Shown: positions 1-8,862, counted from the first letter of the stretch. The stretch is 47,482 bases of DNA from UBA3910 sp964626065 (GCA_964626065.1 CAZVDE010000013.1:1-47482), one strand, 5' to 3'. Program-made: numbers and translations. The notes: a model not told the origin generated them from the letters alone.

Positions 1-61
1 ATTCAAGGCGATGCAGCCATTGTTTAAGACTAAATAGGATTGCTTGATTTTATTTTGGCTG

Positions 62-84
62 GGACCCCCTTTTGGGGTCCTTTT
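62..84 (+). terminator. Intrinsic terminator of an upstream gene
   Basis: A perfect 7-bp stem (GGACCCC 62-68 with GGGGTCC 74-80), a short loop and a TTTT tail. It ends a transcript entering from the left edge. Bases 1-61 must hold the 3' end of that gene, but three short frames stop there and I cannot say which is real. Confidence 0.7.
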
Positions 85-155
85 GATTTGCAGGTGATCG
101 AGTGCCGTGCCTCGAAATATGGTACACTATGGAATAAATTGCCGGAGGGAAAGCT

Positions 156-695
156 ATGCCAAGAATCTACGGTAGCAAGGTTATGCTGCGGGAATACCAG
201 GACAGTGATTTTGAACACATGCGGGAGTGGGTCAATGATCCGGATGTGGTGCAGACTTTGTCTGATATTTTTCTGTACCCCCATTCCGAAAAACAAACCC
301 AAAGTTTTCTAGAAATGGCCATGGGGCTTGATTGGAAAGGTTTTGTCATCGCCAATGCCGAAACAGGTGATTACCTGGGCCAGATTGATTTTGTCAGGCT
401 TGATTTGAAAAACGGATGGGGCGAGCTTGGTTTGGTCATCGGCAAAAAGCAGGAATATGGAAAAGGTTATGGCAGTGAAGCATTGGAATTAATGTGCCGC
501 TTTGGCTTTGATGAACTGCGCCTGAACAGAATAGAACTTTCCTGCTGGTCGTTTAACGATAGGGCTCGCAAGGTCTACGAGCGGGTGGGTTTTCAAACGG
601 AAGGGGTGCGCAGGGCTAAATGGTACCGTGCCGGCCGTTATTTTGATGAGATTTGCTACGGCTTGTTGAAAGATGAGTGGGAAAGCGGTCAATAG
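156..695 (+). CDS. GNAT family N-acetyltransferase (RimJ/RimL-like)
   Basis: A 179-residue single-domain acetyltransferase, the usual length for the Acetyltransf_3 (RimJ/RimL/SpeG-like) branch of GNAT. The N-terminal part (MPRIYGSKVMLREYQDSDFE) is the typical first strand and helix. The acetyl-CoA pyrophosphate loop is visible around residues 105-113 (KKQEYGKGYGSEAL), followed by the strand with NRIELSC and the family's N-x-R-A-x-x-x-Y-E-R-V-G-F motif near residues 130-142. It transfers acetyl from acetyl-CoA to an amine; the substrate cannot be read from sequence. The start ATG follows GGAGGG at good spacing. The gene ends 46 bp before the glucosidase start, so they may share a transcript. 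Confidence 0.88.
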   Translation: MPRIYGSKVMLREYQDSDFEHMREWVNDPDVVQTLSDIFLYPHSEKQTQSFLEMAMGLDWKGFVIANAETGDYLGQIDFVRLDLKNGWGELGLVIGKKQEYGKGYGSEALELMCRFGFDELRLNRIELSCWSFNDRARKVYERVGFQTEGVRRAKWYRAGRYFDEICYGLLKDEWESGQ

Positions 696-741
696 TTTGG
701 GCTTTGTTTTATGTGAGAATAGGAGTGGAGGCAAAGTAACA

Positions 742-3204
742 TTGAGTGAACACGAGGTACAAATGGAGTTTACAGAAACTCGCCGTGGGGGGGATCTGAA
801 CAGACTTGTCAACGAATTGACTATAGAAGAAAAAAGCGTGCTGGTCTCGGGAGGGGATCAGTGGCACACGGTGGCAATCCCCAGATTGAACATCGCCGCC
901 ATCATGGTTGCGGACGGGCCCCATGGCTTGCGCAAAGAGGAAAGTCTGGGCGGGCTGGGCGTGGGCCGAGGTGTTCCCGCCACCTGTTTTCCCACCGCGG
1001 CCACATTAGCGAACTCCTGGGACCCCGGGCTAATTAGCGAAGTGGGGCGGGCGATTGGGCGCGAGGCCTTGCAGGAGGGGGTTTCTGTCGTTTTAGGGCC
1101 GGGGATTAATATTAAACGTTCACCCCTTTGTGGCAGAAATTTTGAGTATTTTTCTGAAGATCCTCTCTTAAGCGGGGCACTGGCCTCTGCGTGGGTAAAA
1201 GGTATCCAATCGGTAGGGGTCGGTGCTTGTTTAAAACATTTCGCAGCAAATAACCAGGAAACATGGCGTATGCTTAACGATTCTATAGTTGATGAACGCG
1301 CACTGCGCGAGGTGTACCTTCTCGCTTTCGAAAAGGCAGTACGCGAGGCAGAACCCTGGACAGTCATGGGCGCCTATAACAAGTTGAACGGTATCTACTG
1401 CTGTGAACATCCGGAATTATTGACAGACATTTTACGGCGGGAGTGGGGTTTTGCGGGTGCTGTTCTATCTGATTGGGGGGCGGTCAATGATCCGGTGCTG
1501 TCAATCAGGGCAGGGCTGGATCTGGAAATGCCCGCTTCTTATGGCGCCAGTGCCGCCCAAATTCAGGCCGATCTAGCGACGGGCCGTTTAACGGAAGCCG
1601 CCCTAAACCGGGCAGTGCGCAATGTCTTGGGGCTAATTGCCAAAGACTCGGGGCAGGATGCTGCCAACCATGAATACGATTGCGAGGAGCATCATCGGAT
1701 TGCCCGTAAGGCGGCCGCCCAATCCGCTGTGCTTTTGAAAAACGAAAATGGTATTTTGCCGCTGCATAAAAACCAAAACATTGCCGTTTTGGGGCAATTT
1801 GCCCATTATCCCAGGTATCAGGGGACCGGTAGTTCTCAGATAACCCCAACCCAACTGGACACCGTTTTCGATAATCTCACGCGGGAGGGTGTAGAGTTTA
1901 GCTATGCGCGGGGTTATGCTTTGGATTCGGACGAGGTCAATGAAGCTTTGCTGGCTGAGGCCTGCCACAGCGCGAAAAACGCGGATGCGGTCATAATCTT
2001 GGCGGGCTTAACGCCGCTATATGAATCGGAGGCGTACGATCGCACCCATTTAGAACTACCCCCGGCCCATAATGAATTGATTAAGCGCGCTGCCGAAGAA
2101 AACGCTAATGTGGTCGTAGTTTTATCCGGCGGAGCCCCGGTAACCATGCCGTGGCTGGATAAAGTTCAAGCTGTACTGCATACCTACTTAGCAGGTCAGG
2201 CCGGCGCAGGTGCGGCGGTGGATATTCTATTTGGCCGGATCAACCCTTCCGGAAAGCTCGCCGAAACTTACCCCAGGCAGCTTGAAGATCATCCCGCAAG
2301 CGATTTCTTTGCCTCGGGCCGCCAAATAACGGAATACAGAGAGAGTATTTTCGTTGGCTATCGTTATTATGATGCAGCGCAAAAAGATGTTCTTTTTCCC
2401 TTCGGCTTTGGGTTGAGCTACACCGAATTTGAGTATTCTAATTTAACCCTTTCCAGCAAAAAAATCGACGATACGGAAGAGCTGATCGTGCACTGCACCG
2501 TTGAAAACATAGGCACCCGTGCGGGCGCGGAAGTAGTGCAGCTGTATTTAGGTAAAGAAAAATCACCCATCTTCAGGGCCTGCAAAGAATTGAAAGGTTT
2601 TACAAAAATCCTACTTCAACCGGGCGAGGCCAAGACGGTGCAATTCAGCCTAGATCATCGTTCCTTCGCTTATTATAATGTAGAGATTAAAGATTGGCAT
2701 GTGGAAGAAGGCGAATACCACATCAACATCGGCTCATCCGGTCGCAACCTTCCTTTGCGTGATACTGTTTATGTAAAAACCAGTAGGCCTGAAGTTGCGG
2801 TGCCCGATTATAAGGCCCGCGCTCCAGTTTACTATAATCTCAAGGGGGAAGCCGGTACGATTGATCGGCCCGCTTTTGCGGCAATTTATGGGCGTGATGT
2901 GGTATGCGTTGAAAAACCCGGGGGTTTTGATCGCAATTCAACTTTAAAGGATCTGCAGGTGACCGCGGCGGGCAGGATCATCACAGCAGTACTGCGGCGG
3001 GAAATGCGTAGGCTCACCGGCGGGCGGGATGAACGCGATCCTCTCCGGCAGATGATGTGGACAATGATGTTGGAGACACCCCTGCGATCCTTCCCTTCAC
3101 TCAGCGATGGCCGGGTGTCAAACGAGTTTATTTCGGGCCTGTTGGCATGGGCTAACGGACGCCCCGGGCGGGCAATGAAGTATTGGTTTAACCTCCAATT
3201 CTAA
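742..3204 (+). CDS. Glycoside hydrolase family 3 beta-glucosidase
   Basis: A GH3 enzyme of about 820 residues that releases terminal beta-linked glucose (or a related sugar) from oligosaccharides. Domain order is GH3 N-terminal barrel (DGPHGLRK, then KHFAANNQE for substrate binding, then SDWGAV carrying the nucleophile Asp near residue 244), the GH3 C-terminal alpha/beta domain, and a fibronectin III-like domain (GAEVVQLYLG) followed by about 100 residues of tail rich in Arg and Met. No signal peptide is seen, so it probably acts on imported sugars. The frame is open to ATG 673, inside the GNAT gene. I prefer TTG 742 because GGAGG lies 10 bases upstream; ATG 763 is another option. A terminator follows. 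Confidence 0.88.
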   Translation: MSEHEVQMEFTETRRGGDLNRLVNELTIEEKSVLVSGGDQWHTVAIPRLNIAAIMVADGPHGLRKEESLGGLGVGRGVPATCFPTAATLANSWDPGLISEVGRAIGREALQEGVSVVLGPGINIKRSPLCGRNFEYFSEDPLLSGALASAWVKGIQSVGVGACLKHFAANNQETWRMLNDSIVDERALREVYLLAFEKAVREAEPWTVMGAYNKLNGIYCCEHPELLTDILRREWGFAGAVLSDWGAVNDPVLSIRAGLDLEMPASYGASAAQIQADLATGRLTEAALNRAVRNVLGLIAKDSGQDAANHEYDCEEHHRIARKAAAQSAVLLKNENGILPLHKNQNIAVLGQFAHYPRYQGTGSSQITPTQLDTVFDNLTREGVEFSYARGYALDSDEVNEALLAEACHSAKNADAVIILAGLTPLYESEAYDRTHLELPPAHNELIKRAAEENANVVVVLSGGAPVTMPWLDKVQAVLHTYLAGQAGAGAAVDILFGRINPSGKLAETYPRQLEDHPASDFFASGRQITEYRESIFVGYRYYDAAQKDVLFPFGFGLSYTEFEYSNLTLSSKKIDDTEELIVHCTVENIGTRAGAEVVQLYLGKEKSPIFRACKELKGFTKILLQPGEAKTVQFSLDHRSFAYYNVEIKDWHVEEGEYHINIGSSGRNLPLRDTVYVKTSRPEVAVPDYKARAPVYYNLKGEAGTIDRPAFAAIYGRDVVCVEKPGGFDRNSTLKDLQVTAAGRIITAVLRREMRRLTGGRDERDPLRQMMWTMMLETPLRSFPSLSDGRVSNEFISGLLAWANGRPGRAMKYWFNLQF

Positions 3205-3246
3205 CTTATTATTGTAAGTCCCGGGCGGCATGATTTGGCAGAGGGG

Positions 3247-3283
3247 CAAAAAAATCCCGGAGCGGTACTGCTCCGGGATTTTG
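3247..3283. terminator. Bidirectional intrinsic terminator
   Basis: A 12-13 bp stem (CCCGGAGC 3256-3263 with GCTCCGGG 3270-3277, extended by A/T pairs) with a 6-nt loop. There is a T run on both strands: ATTTT after the plus-strand arm and seven T on the minus strand (3248-3254). It separates the beta-glucosidase from the convergent small ORF at 3297-3470. Confidence 0.85.
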
Positions 3284-3296
3284 GGGAAAACGCAGC

Positions 3297-3470
3297 TTAG
3301 AATAGGGAAGAAATGAGTAAGGATAGCTTCAAATCGCTGCTGTTCGCTTTTCTTTGTCTCCTGCGGGGATGTTCTTCTAGCGAAAGATATTTCTCTGTTA
3401 GTCGATTTAGTGGTATCACGTTTTCCAGAATTGGCCGTTTGTTCCGGTCTTGAAGCAAAGTGAGAAGCAT
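3297..3470 (-). CDS. Small 57-residue protein downstream of a c-di-AMP riboswitch
   Basis: Unrecognised small ORF. The ATG at 3470 is preceded by a strong SD (AAAGGAG, 3478-3484 on the minus strand) with 7-nt spacing. It lies directly behind a riboswitch with its own promoter and terminator, and ends 14 bp before a strong bidirectional terminator, so it is the only gene of that transcript. The protein begins MLLTLLQDRNKRPILENVIP, has a basic middle (EEHPRRRQRKANSSD) and a hydrophobic C-terminus (LKLSLLISSLF). No transmembrane helix or known motif is clear. It could be a genuine small effector or the relic of a longer gene, since known c-di-AMP riboswitch targets are usually cell-wall hydrolases or K+/osmolyte transporters. 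The frame is open upstream to 3506, but that extension has no SD. Confidence 0.5.
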   Translation of the reverse strand: MLLTLLQDRNKRPILENVIPLNRLTEKYLSLEEHPRRRQRKANSSDLKLSLLISSLF

Positions 3471-3496
3471 TTCAAATCTCCTTTCGGTATGAAGTA

Positions 3497-3534
3497 AGGA
3501 AAACAAAAAGCGCTATTGCCTACGACAATACGCT
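3497..3534 (-). terminator. Riboswitch expression-platform terminator
   Basis: On the minus strand AGCGTATTG (3534-3526) pairs with CAATA+CGCT (3518-3509, one bulged G) across a 7-nt loop and runs into CTTTTTGTTTT. It sits just 3' of the c-di-AMP aptamer and just 5' of the SD of the 57-aa ORF, as expected for a transcriptional OFF switch. Confidence 0.75.
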
Positions 3535-3651
3535 TGGTGTACTCCTGTGGGGTTAGCTGCCGGGTTAGGACGCCCAAGTCGCCCCTCTTATCACTAAGAT
3601 TCACCCCAAAAGATTGGGTCCCCCACTCCCTATACGGTCTTCGGAGATTTC
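3535..3651 (-). ncRNA. c-di-AMP riboswitch (ydaO/yuaA class)
   Basis: Read on the minus strand, the segment carries the class hallmarks in order: GGGGGACCCAA and TTTTGGGGTGAATC (3622-3596), a short variable stem, GGGCGAC, then AACCCGGCAGCTAACCCC (about 3568-3551), followed by GGAG, which can pair with CTCC near the 5' end to close P1. The CCCGNCAGCTAAC and GGGGTGAATC blocks are the diagnostic conserved cores of RF00379-type RNAs. A consensus promoter upstream, a terminator immediately downstream and an SD-bearing ORF complete the unit. By family knowledge, c-di-AMP binding favours termination, so the downstream ORF would be expressed when c-di-AMP is low. Confidence 0.9.
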
Positions 3652-3657
3652 ACTTAT

Positions 3658-3686
3658 ATACTAACATTGAAAGTAATAATTGTCAA
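3658..3686 (-). promoter_or_regulatory. SigA-type promoter of the riboswitch transcript
   Basis: On the minus strand TTGACA (3686-3681) is followed after exactly 17 bp by TAGTAT (3663-3658). The predicted start, near 3651, coincides with the 5' end of the aptamer. Confidence 0.8.
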
Positions 3687-3993
3687 CGCTTTTAGTAATC
3701 ATTCCCATTTAGTAACAGATGGCTTGCCTAACGGTGTTTTGATTGTTTTTTATTGTTGCTTTGTGGGGTTTTCCCATGCACAACCGGGCGTAAATTGGGG
3801 AATCCAGAAGCATGTTTTATTTATGCTTGATTGTTTTTTGAAATCTTTTTTGCAAATGCAGCTGCAGCTGATGCCTGTTCGTTATTTGCCGCGCGAAATC
3901 AGACTTAAGGCTGAGTGTTTCCCCACCCACAGCCAGTTTAGAAGCGGCGCCATTTTTGATAGGCTGAATGCAAACGATGGAGAGGTGAAGGGT
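3687..3993. other. Intergenic region upstream of the MFS gene
   Basis: About 300 bp, T-rich in its first half, with no recognised gene. The MFS reading frame is open back to 3667, but the upstream translation is low-complexity and Cys/Phe-rich and lacks an SD. I see a small hairpin (AAGCAT...ATGCTT near 3810-3830) and a GCAGCTGCAGCTG repeat near 3860. No convincing promoter for the MFS operon was found. Confidence 0.4.
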
Positions 3994-5295
3994 ATGGTAC
4001 AGGGAAAACAGACATGGGGTCAGCGTTTATTTATCAATCGTGATTTTGGTTTGTTATTTTGGGGCCGGTTAGTTTCTCAAATAGGTGACGGCATTCATTA
4101 TTTCGCCCTAACCTGGCTGGTTCTTGATTTGACCGGCTCGGGGGCCGCTTTAGGGGCCTTGCTTTTTGCATCGTCTATTCCGGCGGTAATTTTAGCACCC
4201 TTCACCGGGGTTCTGGCCGATCTGTGGGATCGTAAGATGATTGTAGTTTCCATGGATGTGCTGCGGGGCCTAATTCTGCTGGGCCTAGCTCTGGTTTTTA
4301 AGGCAGGCCATCTATCACTTCCCATCTTATATGGAGCAACCGTGCTATCCTCATTGTGCGGAGTCTTATTCGGGCCGGCCATTTCAGCGACTATTCCGGG
4401 CCTGGTTGAGAAAGAGGAGTTAGTGAAGGCCAATTCGCTGAATAATCTTTCTAGGGCGGCGACCATGATCGCCGGACCTGTTTTAGGTGCTTTCCTGCTT
4501 GCGAGCGGTAATTATTTCGGAGTCTTTTTAATCAACGGCGTGGCTTTTTTGCTTTCTGCCCTCTCAGAAACGTTTATTCGTTTTCCTGAAGTCATTAAAG
4601 AAGAAACTCCTAGGGATCAGGAACTAAGCCAGGGCCGCCGGTTTATGTTCAGCTTAAAGGAAGGATTCACTTATATTTGGCAGAACGGTGGTTTGCGGAC
4701 TATCATCTTCTTTGCGCTGGCTATCAATTTTCTGGCAGCCCCCTTATTCGGCGTGGTGTTTCCCTATTTCGGCAAAGAAATTCTAGGCCTGGCGGCAGAG
4801 CAATTCGGCACGGTGCAGGCCGCCATACCGGCGGGTTACCTTGTGGGCACTCTTGCCATGGGCTATCTGACACGCCGATTCGGGAAAGGGGCACTGCTGG
4901 CCTGGGGTATCGCGGGCCAGGGCGTTATTTCCATGCTGATTGGCGTTTTTGCCTTCCCTTCCATCTACGGTGCGATTAGTTATACCATTATAATGGCGTT
5001 CTTGCTGATTACAGTCTTTGTCACCGGTATCTTTAACACGTTGGTTAATGTGCCCTTTCAAGTTGTCCTGCAGGAAACGGTCCCCGATAATTACCGAGGG
5101 CGGGTTTACGGCCTACTAGACAGCATGGTGCAGATGCTCGTGCCAATTTCAATGGCTTTTTCCGGTGTTTTGGTGGATAATTTTTCTCCGGCAGGCCTGC
5201 TAACGGGCATCGGATTTATCATCCTCGTTCTGGGAGTAGCCATGGGCTCATCCAGAAACATCAAGCAGCTGTATCAAGATGAGGCGGCTGCCTAA
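3994..5295 (+). CDS. MFS transporter (multidrug/siderophore-exporter-like)
   Basis: A 433-residue major facilitator of the MFS_3-type exporter branch with about 12 hydrophobic segments. It begins with the family's FGLLFWGRLVSQIGDGIH and carries motif A between helices 2 and 3 (GVLADLWDRK), with a second copy-like stretch in the C-terminal half (GYLTRRFGKG). It would export a small molecule by proton antiport; the substrate is unknown. I chose ATG 3994 because GAGAGGTGAAG lies just upstream and the protein then starts in register with homologues. The two ABC half-transporters follow with a 13-bp gap, so the three genes probably form one export operon. Confidence 0.85.
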   Translation: MVQGKQTWGQRLFINRDFGLLFWGRLVSQIGDGIHYFALTWLVLDLTGSGAALGALLFASSIPAVILAPFTGVLADLWDRKMIVVSMDVLRGLILLGLALVFKAGHLSLPILYGATVLSSLCGVLFGPAISATIPGLVEKEELVKANSLNNLSRAATMIAGPVLGAFLLASGNYFGVFLINGVAFLLSALSETFIRFPEVIKEETPRDQELSQGRRFMFSLKEGFTYIWQNGGLRTIIFFALAINFLAAPLFGVVFPYFGKEILGLAAEQFGTVQAAIPAGYLVGTLAMGYLTRRFGKGALLAWGIAGQGVISMLIGVFAFPSIYGAISYTIIMAFLLITVFVTGIFNTLVNVPFQVVLQETVPDNYRGRVYGLLDSMVQMLVPISMAFSGVLVDNFSPAGLLTGIGFIILVLGVAMGSSRNIKQLYQDEAAA

Positions 5296-5308
5296 AGGAG
5301 CATGAATC

Positions 5309-7096
5309 TTGCAAATTCTGCAGCGTAACTATGGGCTAGGAGATCTGGTAATAATTCCTTTTAAATGCAGTACATGGGCCGCCGGTTTTCTGCTGCTGCA
5401 GCGGATCTTGATCGGGCTTATTCCTACCTTTCAGGTTGTAATCACCGCCTCCTTCATTGATGGCGCCATAGCGGTGCATCAGGGGCAGCTGGCTTTATTA
5501 CAGATCTATCCCAGACTGGCTGTTTTGGTTGCCCTGGTTGCTTATCAAAGGTTGATCGGCAGCGCTCTGGATTTAGCCAATGTTCGGCTGGGAATGGGCT
5601 TTCAGGCAAAATTCCGGACCGCTGTCACCCATAAGAGGGTCAATGTGGCCTATGAACACATTGAGAATGCGGAAACGTGGGACCTCATGAACCGGGTCAC
5701 GGGTGAAGGGGAAAACCAGATTGTACAAGGTTTTAACAGTCTCTTGCTGCTGGCCGGCAGCGTTATCCGCATCGCCGGGCTGCTTTTTCTTTTATTTCAC
5801 CAGGTCTGGTGGGCCGCCGTAATCATCCCCGTTTTTTCCGTTCCTCTGTTTGCCCTTGGAATCAAGGGAGGGCGAGCCGCTTATGAAGTAAACCGGGAAG
5901 CATCGAAGTTTAAACGGCGGCATGAATATTTAGGCGAGCTTTTATTAAGTAGGGAAGCAGTGGAAGAAAGGACGCTGTTTGGTTTTGGGCCTGCCATAAA
6001 CGAGCTTTGGCACGAACTGTACGAACAGGCCCGCTTAATGGAATATAGAATCCGGCGTAAATGGTACATACGCATGAAAAGCGGCAGTGTAATCACTGCC
6101 CTTACTTCCCTGTTAATCATAGTTGTACTGCTGAATCCTGTTTTGGCCGGCGTTATTTCGGTGGGGATGTTCATCTCTTTAGTTAACGCGGTTTTTGGCC
6201 TAGTAGAAATAATGTCCTGGCAGTTTTCCGGCATTACCTATCAGCTGGCCCGCAGTGGGGAATATCTCAAGGACCTGACGAAATTTGCGGCCTTAAAAGA
6301 GAGTGCGGGGGCCACCGAACTACCCGCGCCCGAAATACCGGCGTTTTCCACATTGGAATTTAGTAAAGTTAGCTTCTCCTATCCCGGAACGGATAATTTG
6401 ATTCTGAATGAACTATCTTTGCGGATTGAAGCCGGTGGCCACTATGCTTTTGTCGGTGTGAACGGGGCGGGTAAGACGACGATTATTAAACTGCTTACCG
6501 GGTTATATGACAATTATTCAGGTGAGATTCTGCTCAATGGCGTGGAACTGCGACATTATTCCCTAAGCGAACTTAAGTCCTTTTTTAATGTTTTGTATCA
6601 GGATTTCGGCCGCTATTTCATTTCTTTGGGTGAAAACATTGCCCTCGGTGATGTGCGACGCGGGTTTGACCGAGAGCGAGTCGAGGAAGTGGCGGCACAA
6701 CTTGCCTTAGAAGATGTAATTGCTAAACTGCCGCGAGGTTTGGCCGCACCCCTGGGCCGTATTCAAGCCGCCGGCCAAGATCTTTCGGGCGGTGAATGGC
6801 AGCGGGTGGGCATGGCCCGGGCCGTTTATCATCCGGCGCCCTTTAGAATTTTGGATGAACCAACCGCCGCGCTGGATCCCATCGCGGAAAGCCGGCTGTA
6901 TCAGCAGTTTGAACAGATCAGCCGAGAAAAAACCACTATTTTTATTAGCCACCGCCTAGGATCAACAAAATTGGCAGATGAAATTTTTGTAATTGATGGA
7001 GGCAAACTGGCGGAAGCGGGCAGTCATGAAGAATTGATGAATAAAGGCGGTTTATATCGGGAGATGTACGAAAGCCAGCGGGGGTGGTACAGTTGA
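5309..7096 (+). CDS. ABC exporter half-transporter, permease-ATPase (subunit 1)
   Basis: A 595-residue fused ABC exporter subunit. The N-terminal 330 residues are a hydrophobic type-I exporter domain, and the C-terminal nucleotide-binding domain has Walker A (GVNGAGKTT), signature (LSGGEWQRV), Walker B (FRILDEPTAALDP) and the switch His (FISHRLGS). It starts at TTG 5309 with AAAGGAG 8 bp upstream. Its stop overlaps the start of the next ABC subunit in a TTGA arrangement, so the two are translationally coupled and probably form a heterodimer. The Walker B Glu is present, so this is not an obviously degenerate site. Substrate unknown; the neighbouring MFS exporter suggests a resistance or secretion role. 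Confidence 0.87.
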   Translation: MQILQRNYGLGDLVIIPFKCSTWAAGFLLLQRILIGLIPTFQVVITASFIDGAIAVHQGQLALLQIYPRLAVLVALVAYQRLIGSALDLANVRLGMGFQAKFRTAVTHKRVNVAYEHIENAETWDLMNRVTGEGENQIVQGFNSLLLLAGSVIRIAGLLFLLFHQVWWAAVIIPVFSVPLFALGIKGGRAAYEVNREASKFKRRHEYLGELLLSREAVEERTLFGFGPAINELWHELYEQARLMEYRIRRKWYIRMKSGSVITALTSLLIIVVLLNPVLAGVISVGMFISLVNAVFGLVEIMSWQFSGITYQLARSGEYLKDLTKFAALKESAGATELPAPEIPAFSTLEFSKVSFSYPGTDNLILNELSLRIEAGGHYAFVGVNGAGKTTIIKLLTGLYDNYSGEILLNGVELRHYSLSELKSFFNVLYQDFGRYFISLGENIALGDVRRGFDRERVEEVAAQLALEDVIAKLPRGLAAPLGRIQAAGQDLSGGEWQRVGMARAVYHPAPFRILDEPTAALDPIAESRLYQQFEQISREKTTIFISHRLGSTKLADEIFVIDGGKLAEAGSHEELMNKGGLYREMYESQRGWYS

Positions 7097-8862
7097 AACG
7101 AATTACGCTGTGGCCAATTTTAAGGCGTCTGGCTGTAATTATTTGGGCGGTCGTCCCCGGCTTTGTTATTGTCCATTCAGCGGTAGGCATCATCCACGGA
7201 TTATTCATTGGGCTTGGCACTTTTGCTTTTCAAAGATTTTTCGATGCGGTCACGGCGGCCGTATCCGCACAGGGGGCGGCAGCCGCAGTGTATTGGTCTC
7301 TTCTTGTTTTGGCTATCGTTAATATTGGCCGGGAGGTCCTCAACGGCACACATAATTTCTTAACTGATATCCTGCTTGAGAGACTGAACGGGCAACTCAA
7401 TTTGCGCATTCATGCCAAGGCCGCTCGCATGGAACCCATTGCCTTTGAAACGGGTGAATTTCTGGACGATATCAACAAGGCCAAGGAGGGGGCCCAAAAC
7501 AGCCTAATGCTGATTTTCGTCTTTTCCACTATCTTTACTTTCTACCTTCCATATTTTGCTTTTATGGCAGTCTATTTGTACGCGCTGCAGCCGGTTTTAG
7601 CCCTTGCTTTAGTTTTGATCTTTGTGCCTACTGCGGTGACCCAATATGTGCGCAGCACTGTCTTTACGGAACTGGAAGATGAGGCGGCACCGAAAAGGCG
7701 GGAATTCGAATACTACGAGCGCTGCCTGGTACACCGAGAATACTTTAAAGAAACGCGGCATTTAGGGGCAGTGGACTTTTTCCGCGATCTTTACTTGAGA
7801 GCACTCCGCTCTTTGCAGGTCAAACAGTGGCGGGCACACGGGAAAACCGCCCTTTTGGAGCTGGGCATGAATGTCATATCCCTGGCGGGCTTGGGAGGTG
7901 TCCTTTATCTTCTCATCAGTTCACTGCTGGCAGGGGATATTAGTGTCGGTTCCTTCGCTGCGGTTTTTGCGTCGCTCAATCTGATGTTCAGCCTCATGGA
8001 GGAGATTTTGGTGCGCCACTTTGGCATGCTCAGCAAGACGATGGGTACTGTACGCAATTTCATTCGTTACCTCGACTTGGAGGAACGGAAGGGCAAGGCA
8101 ATCGCGGCCGGAGCAGCGAACATTGTGGTTAAAAATGCATCGTTTACTTATCCCGGTGCAAGCAGTCCCAGCCTGAAGCGGATCAACCTAGAAGTGCGCA
8201 GAGGTGAGACTTTGGCCATCGTGGGCCAAAATGGAGCGGGAAAATCCACCTTAGTCCGCCTTCTAACGGGAATTTACTTGCCCGATGAAGGGGAGGTTCT
8301 AGTACATGGAGTCAGCACTAAAGAGCTAGCCCCCGAGGGCCTCTTCCAAGGGGTATCCGCTGTATTTCAAAAGTTTCAGCGCTATCAGATGACTTTGCGG
8401 GATAATGTCATGATTGGCGATTTAAACTCCCAATCCACGAAGGACTTTGAGGATGCGGTGGCTAAAGCGGATCTGGACCTTGCGCAAGGGGCTTTTCCGG
8501 CGGGGGAAAACACGATGCTTTCCAGGGAATTTGATGGAGTGGATTTATCCGGGGGGCAGTGGCAGCGGGTGGCGATAGCTCGCGGTTTTTTTCGCAGCCA
8601 CAGCTTGATTGTCTTGGATGAACCAACTGCCGCCATTGACCCGTTAGAGGAGACGAGGATTTACAGGCAGTTTGAAGAACTATCTAGAGATAAAACCGCC
8701 ATTTTAATCACACATCGTTTAGGTTCGACTCGGATGGCGGATCGGATTGTTGTGATGGACGAAGGCGAGATTGTGGCGGTGGGAACTCACGCGGGGTTGA
8801 TGGAGGCGGGCGGGCTGTACCAAGAGCTGTATGCGGCGCAGGCCCAATGGTATGTTAGTTGA
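7093..8862 (+). CDS. ABC exporter half-transporter, permease-ATPase (subunit 2)
   Basis: A 589-residue partner of the preceding subunit with the same layout: hydrophobic domain over about residues 15-320, then Walker A (GQNGAGKST), Q-loop (SAVFQKF), signature (LSGGQWQRV), Walker B (LIVLDEPTAAIDP) and switch His (LITHRLGS). I place the start at TTG 7093, which overlaps the upstream stop and has GGGGTGG 5 bp before it; GTG 7084 is possible. Both subunits have canonical catalytic residues. They are distant paralogues of each other, so a heterodimer is more likely than two independent homodimers, but this is inference. Confidence 0.87.
   Translation: MKRITLWPILRRLAVIIWAVVPGFVIVHSAVGIIHGLFIGLGTFAFQRFFDAVTAAVSAQGAAAAVYWSLLVLAIVNIGREVLNGTHNFLTDILLERLNGQLNLRIHAKAARMEPIAFETGEFLDDINKAKEGAQNSLMLIFVFSTIFTFYLPYFAFMAVYLYALQPVLALALVLIFVPTAVTQYVRSTVFTELEDEAAPKRREFEYYERCLVHREYFKETRHLGAVDFFRDLYLRALRSLQVKQWRAHGKTALLELGMNVISLAGLGGVLYLLISSLLAGDISVGSFAAVFASLNLMFSLMEEILVRHFGMLSKTMGTVRNFIRYLDLEERKGKAIAAGAANIVVKNASFTYPGASSPSLKRINLEVRRGETLAIVGQNGAGKSTLVRLLTGIYLPDEGEVLVHGVSTKELAPEGLFQGVSAVFQKFQRYQMTLRDNVMIGDLNSQSTKDFEDAVAKADLDLAQGAFPAGENTMLSREFDGVDLSGGQWQRVAIARGFFRSHSLIVLDEPTAAIDPLEETRIYRQFEELSRDKTAILITHRLGSTRMADRIVVMDEGEIVAVGTHAGLMEAGGLYQELYAAQAQWYVS

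Noticed and set aside
1..36. 3' end of an upstream CDS
   Set aside because: Three short frames stop here; none gives a recognisable C-terminus, so no feature is claimed beyond the terminator.
3667..3993. 109-residue N-terminal extension of the MFS protein
   Set aside because: Open by chance; no SD at its start, odd composition, and a good SD and start exist at 3994.
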